Below the pieces are notes generated by a model that was not told the DNA's origin, made no database searches, and worked only from the letters and a program-made list of their open reading frames with translations. A stretch of DNA of 64,000 nt from Streptomyces sp. SCL15-4. Its GTDB lineage: Bacteria > Actinomycetota > Actinomycetes > Streptomycetales > Streptomycetaceae. The translations under genes were made by a program, and so were the position numbers. The stretch lies in contig NZ_JAOBTQ010000001.1 in NCBI RefSeq assembly GCF_033366695.1, forward strand, positions 8,343,426 to 8,407,425, in the 5' to 3' direction. Every line of letters begins with the position of its first letter. Position 1 is the stretch's first letter. Positions 26,450-34,939 of the stretch are shown piece by piece.

Positions 26450-27484
26450 TCAGATGAGCCCGGACGAAGCAGTCCTTGCCGTGTGCCTGCAGGCCAGTTC
26501 CCAGGTCACTTCGTCAGTGTCCGTGCGGTGATGCCAGAAGGCCAGTACGCGGCTGGCGACGAGCCGGTCGAGAAGCTCGGCGGTCTGGTGCGGGGAGTGG
26601 CCGCACAGGCGGGCCAGCACATCCATGTCGACGGTGTGCACGCCCCGAGGGCAGAGATGGACGGCCAGGACGAGCGCAGTCAGCCGCACGGCGGGAGGTG
26701 CCGCGGCGGGAAGGGGTGGCGTCCCGGGCTGCAGTGCCCAGTGGGCGGCCCGGCGGCGAGCGCTGCGGCCGGGCATCTGGTCCCGGACCGCGGCATCAAG
26801 CAACTCCACCTCCACCGGCGTGACCTTGAGATCCGGTGGCCGGAGCCAGTGTCCGTGAGCGAGCTCCTCCCAGATCTCCGCGCGTCCGTGCAGCCGCATT
26901 CCGCGCAGTAGTCCCGCGGGCAGCCGGACAAGACCGAGAGTGTCTGCGCGCAGGGCGCACTGCAGAGCGAGTAGCCGGCCGGCGGGGGAGGTGCATCTGG
27001 GAAGCGCGGTGGCCAGATAGGTGAGCATCTCCCGTACGCGCATCCCTTCATCCTGAACGGGCCGGTGCACGCGGTGTGCAGCCGGGGACGGCGAAGCGGG
27101 GGAGCGCGGAGCGCTGAGCGAAGTCCAGGGGACGACGGAGGTGTTGCCGGTCGCGGCCGCGCAGGCAGCGCAGGTGTCGGCCAGCCGCCAGACACGGCCG
27201 CCATCGTCGCGGGTGAGGGCCAGCAGGACAGGACCGGCGCAGCCACGGTGACGCCGATGCCACAGACAGCCAAGGGACCGGCACTGGCAGGTCCGCAGAT
27301 GCGCGGGCAATGCCTCGGCGCGGGCGTGACAAGCCAGATGCGCCAGGGCGGCGGACCTTGCAGACGTGGCCCCAGGGGAAACCGTGTGGTCGGTGCAGCG
27401 GACGCAGACCAGCGCAGGCCCGTCTGGCCGCGGGCGCAATTCGACCGTCCAGACGCGCCGTACCGTGGCGCCGGCGAGCCTCAT
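26450..27484 (-). CDS. Cysteine-rich protein with C-terminal winged-helix-like region, divergent from an XRE gene
   Basis: 344 residues from ATG 27484. The N-terminal half has paired cysteines (CVRCTDH, CQCRSLGCLWHRRHRGC, CAACAA) that could bind one or two zinc ions. The C-terminal half (VLARLCGHSPHQTAELLDRL, then VASRVLAFWHHR) looks like a winged helix. It is transcribed away from a small XRE regulator, with the operator cluster between them. This divergent pair is a recurring arrangement in Streptomyces, but I do not know a function; the Zn and HTH assignments are motif-based. Confidence 0.7.
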   Translation of the reverse strand: MRLAGATVRRVWTVELRPRPDGPALVCVRCTDHTVSPGATSARSAALAHLACHARAEALPAHLRTCQCRSLGCLWHRRHRGCAGPVLLALTRDDGGRVWRLADTCAACAAATGNTSVVPWTSLSAPRSPASPSPAAHRVHRPVQDEGMRVREMLTYLATALPRCTSPAGRLLALQCALRADTLGLVRLPAGLLRGMRLHGRAEIWEELAHGHWLRPPDLKVTPVEVELLDAAVRDQMPGRSARRRAAHWALQPGTPPLPAAAPPAVRLTALVLAVHLCPRGVHTVDMDVLARLCGHSPHQTAELLDRLVASRVLAFWHHRTDTDEVTWELACRHTARTASSGLI

Positions 27485-27558
27485 GGGCTGGCTCTCCTCC
27501 TGTCTTGTCCATCGGGGCGGGACGCCTGACAGCAGGCACCCAGAACGGACACGCGCTC

Positions 27559-27642
27559 GTGCAGATCAGTGCACCGCCGCTGTCCGCGATCTTCTGAAGC
27601 AAATAGTGCAGAAGTCTGCACTGACAGGGCAGAGGTCTGCAC
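27559..27642. promoter_or_regulatory. Cluster of three palindromic operators in a divergent promoter
   Basis: Perfect 16-bp palindrome GTGCAGAAGTCTGCAC at 27606-27621; near-perfect copy GGGCAGAGGTCTGCAC at 27627-27642, exactly 21 bp (two helical turns) downstream; and a degenerate copy GTGCAGATCAGTGCAC at 27559-27574. The second copy ends 14 bases before the XRE start codon, so binding would block its expression: the likely ligand is the XRE protein itself (autorepression) and the site would also control the divergent 27484 gene. Confidence 0.65.
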
Positions 27643-27656
27643 CGTCGGATGGTGGA

Positions 27657-27920
27657 GTGACGATCATCCCGCCCGACCCCAACCTCACCGCCCTGCGAGT
27701 CGTACTCGCACGGCTACGGGGCCAGCGCGGATGGACCTTCGACGAACTCGCCGAACGCAGCGGCCTGGCAAGGCGCACCCTCATTGACCTCGAACACGGC
27801 CGCACCACCGGCAGCATCACCACCTGGCACGCCCTGGCCCACGCCTTCGACGTCCCCATCGAACGCTTCCTCACCTCACTGTGCGAAGGCCACCCAGCCC
27901 CCGGCGCCCCACAGCCTTGA
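27657..27920 (+). CDS. XRE-family (Cro/C1-type HTH) transcriptional regulator
   Basis: 87 residues from GTG 27657. One Cro/C1 helix-turn-helix: LRVVLARLRGQRGWTFDELA, then ERSGLARRTLIDLEHGRTTG (recognition helix) and TWHALAHAFDVPIERFLTSL. It has no ligand domain, so it is probably a simple dimeric repressor. The tandem palindromes directly upstream are the probable operators. It lies divergently to the zinc-protein gene and 170 bases before the DUF6083 remnant. Confidence 0.85.
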   Translation: MTIIPPDPNLTALRVVLARLRGQRGWTFDELAERSGLARRTLIDLEHGRTTGSITTWHALAHAFDVPIERFLTSLCEGHPAPGAPQP

Positions 27921-28093
27921 CCCGTCACCACCGCAAGCCTCTCCCGGCCCCCACGAGAACCACCCGCACAGGTGAGACGCCCTCGAACGACAGAACCTCA
28001 CCCGGCCACACGTTCCCGCCCACTGGGCCGATCGCATGACATCCGCGAAAGCCGCCACCACTGACCGGCGCGCCACCTGGCACGGTCGCCGCC

Positions 28094-28961
28094 ATGCGCC
28101 ACCACAACCCACCCGCCGGCCGTCACCGGGACGGCAGCCCCCGCCACCTCCCTCCCCGCCGCTCCCTGCAGATCGCCACACACAGCCCGAGCCGACTCCT
28201 GCGCGCGGGCCAGACGACCGGCCGCTGCCGCCACTGCGGCAACCGCATCGACTGGTACCCGCGATCCGAGGGCCGGCTCATCGCCCTGCACCCCGCGGAA
28301 GTGGCCACCACCAGCGTCTCCGCCGCCTACCGCTGGCACCTCAGCAGCGGCGTCGCCTACCCCCACGATGACGCCAGCGGATGGTGCCGCATCCCGCACG
28401 CCGCCCTCTGCCCCCCAGCGGCCATCAAGACTCCGCACCGACAGCATCCGCCTTACATCACTGCGTCGCGAACTCGGCCTGCACTCCAGACGTCTGATCG
28501 ACACAGGCGTCCTCACCCCGGCGACCCGCCCACCCGCCACTGCAGGGCTGAGCGGACACGACGAACGACCCACCCGCCCCATCGTCCGGATCCTCCTCGT
28601 CAACTACCTCGGCGAAAGCACCATCGAGACCATCCGCTGTACCGCCCAGACCACCCAACGAGGCCGCTGCACACGCTCCCTCACCGCTCAGACCCCAGGA
28701 CGCTGGGTCCTGCTGCCCACCCAGCCGATCTGCAGCCAACTCGCCCCGCCCAGCACCAGCATGGCGGCCTACGACCTCAGCCACCTGCCCTACACAGAAC
28801 AACGACGCTGGCGCACCCAACACTGCACCGCTCACGCCGCCTCTGCCACGGCCGCCGACCTGACCCCGGCCACCTGGAAGCCCTTCGACCCTCTCCTGCA
28901 CGCCCGATACATCCGCACCGAGCTACCCACGCCCGGAAGGCACCGCCCTCGTCCACGGTGA
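28094..28961 (+). pseudogene. DUF6083 protein gene broken by a one-base insertion in a C6 run
   Basis: The first part (frame from ATG 28094) shows the DUF6083 pattern: GRCRHCGNRIDWYPRSEGRL, AYRWHLSSGVAYPH and WCRIPHAALCPP. At the C6 run 28411-28416 the frame is lost; reading one C fewer gives CPQRPSRLRTDSIRLTSLRR, and the second frame then carries the family's C-terminal half (ELGLHSRRLIDTGVLTP, CTAQTTQRGRCT, YDLSHLPYTEQRRWR, WKPFDPLLHA) to a stop at 28961. Both halves keep good codon bias, so the break is recent or a base-calling error in the homopolymer. The function of DUF6083 is unknown; the CxxC suggests zinc binding. Confidence 0.75.
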
Positions 28962-29180
28962 CCGAAGCGCACCCCGCTCCGCGTGCCAGCCTCAACGGTC
29001 CACACCTGGCACGAAAGCCCACCCGGAAATGGCGTCATCGAGCTGGTGATGCGCCAGAGCGTGGCGGATGACGCCGAGCAGGACGCGGTCCCCTCCCTCC
29101 ACCAGCTGTGCGCACCCGTCGGACCCGCGCACGCTCCCCTCGCCGGACCAGACCTCACCTGCCTCGCAAGGAACCCTGAG

Positions 29181-30620
29181 ATGAAGCCCACCGACGAACA
29201 GACAGCCGCACTGGATGCCTTCCGCGCTGGCGACCACTTGACCCTGCAAGCCGGGGCCGGCACCGGAAAAACCACCCTGCTGGCCATGCTCGCCCGATCA
29301 GTCCCGCACCGCGGCTACTACCTTGCCTACAACCGGGCCATCGCCCGAGAAGCCACCACACGCTTCCCGCGCACGGTCCAGTGCAAGACCGCCCACGCCC
29401 TCGCCTACGCAGCCGTCGGCCACCGCTACACCAGCCGCCTGCACGCACCCCGTCGCCCCGCCTGGCAGACCGGGCAAGCCCTCGGCCTCACCAAAGCCAT
29501 CCGTATCGGCGAACGCGACATCTCCCAACGAGCCCTGTCCAACGCCCTCCTGCGCACTATCACCCACTTCTGCCATACCGCCGACGAGGCGATCACCCGC
29601 CACCACGTACCGAAACTACGCGGCTTGGAAGACGCAGGCATGCACCGCGAGCTTGCCACCCACATCCTGCCCGCCGCCCATAGAGCCTGGACCGACCTGC
29701 AAAACCCCGCCGACGGCCACGTCCGCTTCGAACACGACCACTACCTGAAGATCTGGGCCCTTGACCAACCGAAAATCGAAGCCGAGTACCTCCTCCTGGA
29801 CGAAGCCCAGGACACCAACCCCGTCGTGGAGGAAGTCTTCCTCGCCCAGCGTGACCACGCCCAGCTCGTCATGGTCGGAGACTCAGCCCAGGCCATCTAC
29901 CAATGGCGCGGTGCCAAAGACGTCATGGCGGGCTTCAACGGCACCAGGCTGACCTTGACGCAGTCCTTCCGCTTCGGGCCTCACCTCGCTGAGGAAGCCA
30001 ACCGCTGGCTCCACCTGGCCGACGCCCCCATCCGGCTCACGGGCACACCCACCGTGCCAACCGAGATCGGCCCCATCACCAGCCCCGACGCAGTCCTGTG
30101 CCGCACCAACGTCGGCGCCATGGCCAACGTAATGCAACACCTGAACACCGGACAGCAAGTCGCCCTGACCGGAGGAGGAGACAGCCTTTACACCCTGGCC
30201 CGGGCAGCAGGCGACTTGAAAGAAGGCCGCCGCACCCATCACCCCGAACTGACCCTGTTCCCCAGCTGGGGCGACGTGCAGGACTATGCCGCTCACGATC
30301 CCGCCGGACGCGATCTGCAGCCACTGGTGAACCTCGTCGACACCCACGGTCCCGGCGCCATCCTCGCCGCCGTCGCCCGGCTCGTGCCCGAACCGAACGC
30401 TCAGGTCACCATCTCCACCGCCCACAAGGCCAAAGGACGGGAGTGGCCCCGCGTACTCATCGCGGACGACTTTCCCCGGCCGAAAGAAGACCACAACGAA
30501 GCGGCCACACCCACCGATCCGATCGACGACGCCGAAGCCCGACTGGCCTACGTAGCTGTCACCAGGGCCCGCCGACACCTCGACCTCGGCGGCCTGGCCT
30601 GGATTCACGCAACCCGCTGA
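29181..30620 (+). CDS. UvrD/Rep-like SF1 helicase (short form)
   Basis: 479 residues from ATG 29181 with AAGGAA upstream; an in-frame extension to 28983 lacks a ribosome site. Motif I is LQAGAGTGKTTLLAML, motif II is LLLDEAQDTNPVV, motif III is MVGDSAQAIYQWRGAKD, motif IV is LTQSFRFGPHLAEEAN, motif V is VTISTAHKAKGREW, and motif VI is AYVAVTRARRHLDL. The 2A/2B subdomains are much reduced compared with UvrD (about 720 residues). No nuclease domain is present. Small stand-alone UvrD helicases occur in defence and mobile contexts; no classical partner (e.g. Gabija GajA) lies next to it. Confidence 0.88.
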   Translation: MKPTDEQTAALDAFRAGDHLTLQAGAGTGKTTLLAMLARSVPHRGYYLAYNRAIAREATTRFPRTVQCKTAHALAYAAVGHRYTSRLHAPRRPAWQTGQALGLTKAIRIGERDISQRALSNALLRTITHFCHTADEAITRHHVPKLRGLEDAGMHRELATHILPAAHRAWTDLQNPADGHVRFEHDHYLKIWALDQPKIEAEYLLLDEAQDTNPVVEEVFLAQRDHAQLVMVGDSAQAIYQWRGAKDVMAGFNGTRLTLTQSFRFGPHLAEEANRWLHLADAPIRLTGTPTVPTEIGPITSPDAVLCRTNVGAMANVMQHLNTGQQVALTGGGDSLYTLARAAGDLKEGRRTHHPELTLFPSWGDVQDYAAHDPAGRDLQPLVNLVDTHGPGAILAAVARLVPEPNAQVTISTAHKAKGREWPRVLIADDFPRPKEDHNEAATPTDPIDDAEARLAYVAVTRARRHLDLGGLAWIHATR

Positions 30621-30817
30621 CGGCAATCAGAAGCCCGCTCCAGTCACTTCGACCACCATCGGGCCGGCCATCCGGCAACGAACGATTGGCGAGTTTCTCG
30701 GGCCTGGACACCGCTTGCCCCCGTTCATTGCTGCCGTCAGCCTTTTGCTCCCGCCCTGCCGACCGGCAGCTCGGTGGTGACAAATGATTCCCCCACAGTG
30801 AACATCGCCCAGTACTA

Positions 30818-31733
30818 GGGTCCGTCTTCAAAGATCATCCAGGTAGGTGATCATGGTGTGGTGATACGTCGCCATGAACTCACCGACCAGGAGTGGGAGT
30901 TACTCGCTCCGCTGATACCGCGGGCCGCGACAGGCCGGCCCCGCGTGTCAGACCGGCAGGTCATCAACGGGATGGTCTACAAGATCCGTACCGGGATCTC
31001 CTGGCGTGACCTGCCGGAACGCTACGGGCCATGGAAGACCGTCTACACCCGCTTCCGCCGCTACGCCCTGGACGGCGTGTTCACCCGGGCCCTGCAGCAG
31101 ATCCAGGCCCATGCCGACGCGGCCGGCGACATCGACTGGCTGGTCCAGATCGACTCCACCATCGTCCGCGCTCACCAGCACGCCGCCGCCACCGGCCGAA
31201 AAGGGGGCGGCACCGGCCGGACGAACCGGACGATCACGCCCTCGGCCGATCCCGAGGCGGACTAACGACCAAGATCCACCTTGCCTGCGACGGCAAGGGC
31301 CGCCCGCTGGCGATCCTGGTGACACCCGGCCAACGCCACGACAGTGTCTGTGCACGTCCTCTGCTGGAACGGATCCGGGTTCCGCGCACCGGCACTGGCC
31401 GACCGCGCTGCAGGCCCGACCGGGTCATCGCAGACAAGGCTTACAGCTCCCGAGGCTTCCGTGCCTACCTGCGACAACGCGGCATTGCACACACCATCCC
31501 CGAGAAGACTGACCAGCGGCGGCACCGGCTGAAGCGCGGTGGCCACGGCGGCCGACCGCCAGGGTTTGACCGGGAGACCTACCGACGGCGCAACACGATC
31601 GAGCGCTGCTTCAATCGACTCAAGGGCTTCCGCGGCATCGCTACCAGATACGAAAAGACCGCCACCTCATACGAGGCAGCGGTCAGTCTCGCGTCGTTCC
31701 TGCTCTGGGCAAGATCCGTTTGAAGACGGACCC
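30818..31733 (+). mobile_element. IS5-type insertion sequence, copy 2
   Basis: 916 bp with the same inverted ends and TA flanks as copy 1. It differs from copy 1 at about five positions in the first ~440 bp, then diverges to roughly 85% protein identity in orfB, and is again identical in the last ~60 bp. Its right end directly abuts a third IS, sharing the TAA between them. The two copies bracket 24.2-31.7 kb in the same orientation and could act as recombination points or as a composite unit. Confidence 0.9.
30861..31723 (+). CDS. IS5-family transposase made by frameshifting, copy 2 (orfA ends 31265)
   Basis: Same two-frame layout as copy 1. orfA carries MIRRHELTDQEWELLAPLIP and WLVQIDSTIVRAH; it ends in PSADPEAD. 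orfB continues TTKIHLACDGKGRPLAIL, RVIADKAYSSRGFRAYLRQR and RRRNTIERCFNRLKGFRG. All three DDE residues are present, so this copy is potentially active by -1 frameshifting near 31250. The orfB half differs from copy 1 at many residues (for example KGRPLAILVTPGQRHDSVCA), unlike orfA, which is essentially identical. Confidence 0.88.
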
Positions 31734-31801
31734 TAAGGGCTGTCCCGTAAGTGATTTTCTGGTTGTCTCAAGCATGGTTAGCCGCCGTGCGGCCCGCTTG
31801 C

Positions 31802-32572
31802 TTACCCAGCGAGGGCGAGGTTGTGCATCCGGGCAATGCCGAGCATGGCGTGGTGGACACCCTCGCCCTTGAGGCGGCAGTCGCGGAGGATCTTCCACGT
31901 CTTCATACGGGCGAAGACGTGCTCGACGCGGGCTCGGACCTGCTTGTGGGACTGGTTGTGCTCCTCTTTCCAGTCCTGGAGTTCGGCTTGGCCGCGCTTG
32001 CGGCGATGCGGGATGACGAGTCCGGTGCCCGGGTAGCCGCCGTCGGCGATCGTGACGGTGTTGCCGACGGCGGCCTTGGCGCCGGATTCCTCCCATGCCT
32101 TGCAGTCGTTGCGGTTCCCGGCGAGCGGTCGGCCGACTATGACGACCAGGCGAGTGTCGGCGTCGATGACGACCTGGTGGTTGGTGGAGTACCGATAGTT
32201 CTTCGACCGCTCAGCGATGGCGTGATCCCGGGTGGGGACGAGAGTGCCGTCCACGATGAGCACGGCGTCCTTCGCGAACCGCTTGCGGGGCTGGAGCGCC
32301 AGTAGCGGCCCGAGATGGTCGATGATCCGGTCGGCCGTCGACTTCGACACCCCGAACAGCGGCGCAAGCTGCCGCATGGTCAGGTTCGTGCGCCAATAGG
32401 CTGCGACCAGCAGGGCCCTGTCCTCCAGCGGAAGGCTCCAGGGCCGGCCCCTGCGAGCCGTGTCCGCACCCTCGCGCCGCAACACCGTCACCAGCTTCCC
32501 GAAGGCACGCGGGCTCAGCCCGGAGAACGGGGCTATCCAGGAAGGCTCCGACGCCGTGATCACACCAGTCAC
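31802..32572 (-). CDS. IS5-family transposase (DDE_Tnp_4 type)
   Basis: 256 residues from GTG 32572 (VTGVITASEPSW); a longer frame to 32617 overlaps the passenger gene. The N-terminus has the HTH_Tnp_4 domain (NLTMRQLAPLFGVSKSTADR), followed by the DDE core: LIVDGTLVPTRDH (Asp), VTIADGGYPGTGLVIPHR (Asp) and RARVEHVFARMKTWKILRD (Glu). The full length and intact catalytic triad suggest a functional enzyme. It is terminal in a two-gene leftward unit inside the IS. Confidence 0.88.
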   Translation of the reverse strand: MTGVITASEPSWIAPFSGLSPRAFGKLVTVLRREGADTARRGRPWSLPLEDRALLVAAYWRTNLTMRQLAPLFGVSKSTADRIIDHLGPLLALQPRKRFAKDAVLIVDGTLVPTRDHAIAERSKNYRYSTNHQVVIDADTRLVVIVGRPLAGNRNDCKAWEESGAKAAVGNTVTIADGGYPGTGLVIPHRRKRGQAELQDWKEEHNQSHKQVRARVEHVFARMKTWKILRDCRLKGEGVHHAMLGIARMHNLALAG

Positions 32573-32579
32573 TGCGTGA

Positions 32580-32924
32580 TCATTCCACTGCTTCAGGTTC
32601 CCCCTGCTCGAACGCAATGCGACAGCGTTCTACCTGGTCGGCCACCTGCTCCATGTACCAGCTCATGACCTCGTAAGGGACGACACGCTCGTCAGGACTC
32701 CAGACTCGGACGGTCGGTCGCAGATTCGGGTCCTCGTCCGGAACATGTGTCACCAGGAAGGCAGCGCCAGGCAAGTGGGTCACCGCGGCGTCGGGGTTCT
32801 CGGCCCCCTCGGCCGACGCCGGCTTAGCTTCGCTCAGTTCCACGGCCCAGGCGTCGTCGGGCAAGGCGTAGTGGAACAGGACGGCGTAGTGGCGACCTGC
32901 GTGCTCTTTGACTTCCCATGGCAT
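32580..32924 (-). CDS. Unknown passenger protein inside the IS
   Basis: 114 residues, the best start being ATG 32924 (MPWEVKEHAGRHYAVLFHYA). The product is acidic, with a segment VTHLPGAAFLVTHVPDEDPN and a C-terminal helix SWYMEQVADQVERCRIAFEQ. No family is recognised. It lies within the inverted repeats, 7 bases upstream of the transposase start, with normal coding bias, so it probably moves with the element and is co-expressed. It might modulate transposition or be a captured host gene. The ribosome site is weak. Confidence 0.6.
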   Translation of the reverse strand: MPWEVKEHAGRHYAVLFHYALPDDAWAVELSEAKPASAEGAENPDAAVTHLPGAAFLVTHVPDEDPNLRPTVRVWSPDERVVPYEVMSWYMEQVADQVERCRIAFEQGEPEAVE

Positions 32925-33143
32925 GTCGGCAGGCTGCCACAGATGCCCTGTTGGAGGCTCGCGGGTATCCCGGGTCCCACCTGGGTGCAACCCGTCCAGC
33001 GTTTGCGGGACAGCCCTTAGACTGCCCGTTCCACAAGGGCCTGCCGTTACACGCGTCCGCGATGCCACGGCAGCACGTCGGCGCCGACCATGTGAAGGAC
33101 ACGCCGTGAGCAAACCGTTCGTAGCCGCTTCCCAGGAGCGTTC

Positions 33144-33578
33144 GTGACGATCCTGCCTCCCGCTCCACGGCCCTGCCAGTACTGCCCGTACCGGCGGGAC
33201 GCCCCCTCGGGCGTCTGGTCAGCGGAAGAGTACGCGAAACTACCGGCGTACGACCGGCCCACGCCCGAACAACCTGTCAAACCGTTCCAGTGCCACCAGC
33301 ACGACCACGACAGCGGCCGCGCCCGAATGTGCGGTGGTTGGGCCGGATGCCATGACGGGGACGAACTACTGGCGCTGCGCGTGGCCACGAGCACCGGCAA
33401 GATCACCGCGGAGACAGCCGAGGCGACCCGCGACTACACATCCCCCGTGCCACTGTTCGCCTCAGGTGCTGATGCTGCTGCCCACGGCATGCGTGAGATC
33501 CTCAACCCCGGCCCGGAGGCTCGCCGAGCCATCGACAAGATCCGCCGCATCCGCACGGACCTCACCGGGGGAACATGA
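33144..33578 (+). CDS. DUF6283-like small cysteine-rich protein
   Basis: 144 residues from GTG 33144 behind CCAGGAG. The N-terminus PCQYCPYRRDAPSGVWSAEE and the later FQCHQHDHDSGRARMCGGWA and GCHDGDELLALR are characteristic of DUF6283: four or more conserved Cys/His that could hold a metal or Fe-S centre. The function is unknown. Its stop overlaps the start of the lipoprotein gene (ATGA), so the two are translated together. Confidence 0.75.
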   Translation: MTILPPAPRPCQYCPYRRDAPSGVWSAEEYAKLPAYDRPTPEQPVKPFQCHQHDHDSGRARMCGGWAGCHDGDELLALRVATSTGKITAETAEATRDYTSPVPLFASGADAAAHGMREILNPGPEARRAIDKIRRIRTDLTGGT

Positions 33579-34003
33579 ACACCCGCCTCACCGCCGCCAC
33601 TGTGCTCTGCGCCGCCGCTCTCCTCGCCCTCCCCGCCTGCTCCTCCAGCAGCGACGACGCCGAGACGAAGCCCACCAAGGCCAGCACACCGAAGGCGCCC
33701 CCGACGCCCAGCACCGACTGGAGCGCCGCCGAGAAGCCCGCTGGCATCCCGCCCGAGCCGACCGGAGCCAAGCGCGAAGAACTGCTCCGGGCGCTCGCCG
33801 CAGCCAACCCGGACATCGTGAAGTACGAGGACAAGGCCATCGACGCGGCCCGGAACCAGTGCACGTCACTGAACGCGACCGGAGTATCACGACTCGACTG
33901 GATGGCGGCGCAACGCTTCACGTACAGGGAGGTCACCACCACCGAGGCGCAGGGCAAGCAGATCAACGAGGCCCTCAAGGGCATCGGCTTCTGCAAGGCC
34001 TGA
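33575..34003 (+). CDS. Small secreted lipoprotein
   Basis: 142 residues from ATG 33575, overlapping the previous stop by four bases. A signal peptide (MNTRLTAATVLCAAALLALP) ends in the lipobox LPAC, so the mature protein is lipid-anchored at Cys on the outer face of the membrane. A Ser/Thr/Pro/Lys-rich linker (~22-60) precedes a helical domain with KREELLRALAAANPDIVKYE and two cysteines (QCTSLNA, GFCKA) that may form a disulphide. The fold resembles small host-variable Streptomyces lipoproteins; its role is unknown. Confidence 0.85.
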   Translation: MNTRLTAATVLCAAALLALPACSSSSDDAETKPTKASTPKAPPTPSTDWSAAEKPAGIPPEPTGAKREELLRALAAANPDIVKYEDKAIDAARNQCTSLNATGVSRLDWMAAQRFTYREVTTTEAQGKQINEALKGIGFCKA

Positions 34004-34023
34004 CCGGCACCGCACACAGGACC

Positions 34024-34042
34024 GGCCCAGCGCTGCCGGGCC
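34024..34042 (+). terminator. Putative terminator after the lipoprotein gene
   Basis: A GGCCC-AGCGCTGCC-GGGCC stem followed by TTTCG lies 20 bases after the lipoprotein stop. The short T-run and position fit a weak intrinsic terminator. Confidence 0.5.
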
Positions 34043-34446
34043 TTTCGCATGCTCCGAGGAGGTGGCCGTGCCCACTCCGCCACGCAGGTCAGGCACCGCT
34101 CCACCTGCTCCAGGCGCGCCGCGCACCAGTTCAAGGACGCGGAGGATCAGCGCCGGGTGCTCTCCTCGGTAGGGCGGGCCGAGCAGATGCGGATGCCCGG
34201 CGCGACCTGCTGCCCCCCGAGCGGGGGACCTTCGGGAGTCCGAGCAGCGCGCGGCTCGGTGCGTGCTACAGGCCGCTCAAGCAGATTCTCGCCGAGCGCC
34301 CGCCCTTGTCCCAGGCCTAAGGGCGGATTGCCTTCGAACTGTAGCCCTTGGCCCCGATGACGTGAGACGGCCTGGCCCCGGATCGGCCCGGAGCGCTACC
34401 TGCGGCTTTGACGCTCAATGCCCAGATCCCTACTGGGTCCGCGCCG
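34043..34446. other. Gene-free stretch, no recognisable content
   Basis: Several short overlapping open frames exist but none has a ribosome site, length or third-position bias to support it. No repeats or RNA gene are seen apart from a small CGCCCTT...AAGGGCG inverted repeat near 34300-34327. It may be debris from earlier insertions. Confidence 0.4.
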
Positions 34447-34680
34447 TCATCTGGTGGGAGTCGGGTTGAAGGGCCATGGTCGGCTGATGCCCGGCCCGAA
34501 CGGCACCGCCTGGGCGTCTTCTACACGCCGGCAGTGGGCCACTACGGCTCCCAGCGCACCACCGCGGCCCGTGCCGAATCCCAGCAGCGCTCCGCTGTCG
34601 GCGTCGTGGATCCGGTAGTGGATGTCCTCGTTCACGCTCTTGGCGTCTGCCAGCGGTTCGCCGTTCCAGGTATCGGTCAC
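34447..34680 (-). CDS. Small hypothetical protein
   Basis: 77 residues from GTG 34680 (MTDTWNGEPLADAKSVNEDI). Third-position GC is high and the N-terminal 50 residues look like a folded beta/alpha unit (HYRIHDADSGALLGFGTGRG); the C-terminus PWPFNPTPTR is odd and may be out of frame. It lies downstream of the jet operon in the same direction. No family is recognised. Confidence 0.45.
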   Translation of the reverse strand: MTDTWNGEPLADAKSVNEDIHYRIHDADSGALLGFGTGRGGALGAVVAHCRRVEDAQAVPFGPGISRPWPFNPTPTR

Positions 34681-34750
34681 TGCCGGTTCCGTTCGTCGAG
34701 GCGGGTTGTTGTCGTCCGAGGCTGCAGAGGGTTGACCGACGGGCTGCCGG

Positions 34751-34939
34751 TCAGTGCTGGCGGGTGAGGAAGATTCGTGCGCGTTCGTCGGGCTCGGCCG
34801 TGACCCTTACCCTGCGGGCACGGTAGGGGCGGAGACTGGAGCGCAGGGAGCCGCGGACCGCCCGGCAGGCCGGGCGCGGGAGTAGCCTCGTCCTCGACCA
34901 CGGTCCTGGCATGCGGCCGTCCGCAGCCCCCGGTGTCAC
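34751..34939 (-). CDS. Possible tiny gene overlapping the jetD stop
   Basis: 62 codons starting at an ATG that overlaps the jetD stop by four bases (ATGA). The product is Arg/Pro-rich (RSSLRPYRARRVRVTAEPDE) without recognisable domain. The overlap could be chance, since coding bias is weak in the first half. It is kept only because coupling by ATGA is the rule in this operon. Confidence 0.25.
   Translation of the reverse strand: MTPGAADGRMPGPWSRTRLLPRPACRAVRGSLRSSLRPYRARRVRVTAEPDERARIFLTRQH

Larger units (their letters stand above)
31737..33016 (-). mobile_element. Second type of IS5-family element with an extra passenger gene
   Basis: Perfect 14-bp inverted repeats TAAGGGCTGTCCCG at 31734-31747 and (complement) 33006-33019 bound a 1.28-kb unit. 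It holds a leftward DDE transposase and, upstream of it on the same strand, a 114-codon gene ending 7 bases before the transposase start. Typical members are about 0.85-1 kb with the transposase only, so the extra gene is unusual. The left end abuts the right end of IS copy 2. Confidence 0.75.

Noticed and set aside
28094..28961. Programmed frameshift in the DUF6083 gene
   Set aside because: A C6 run could slip, but family members are single-frame proteins; a mutation or base-calling error is more likely.
29181..30620. GajB of a Gabija system
   Set aside because: No GajA (OLD-like ATPase/TOPRIM nuclease) gene adjacent; a stand-alone UvrD-like helicase is the safer call.
24219..31734. Composite transposon bounded by the two IS copies
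   Set aside because: The copies have their own TA duplications and the enclosed genes show no common character; mobility as a unit cannot be supported.
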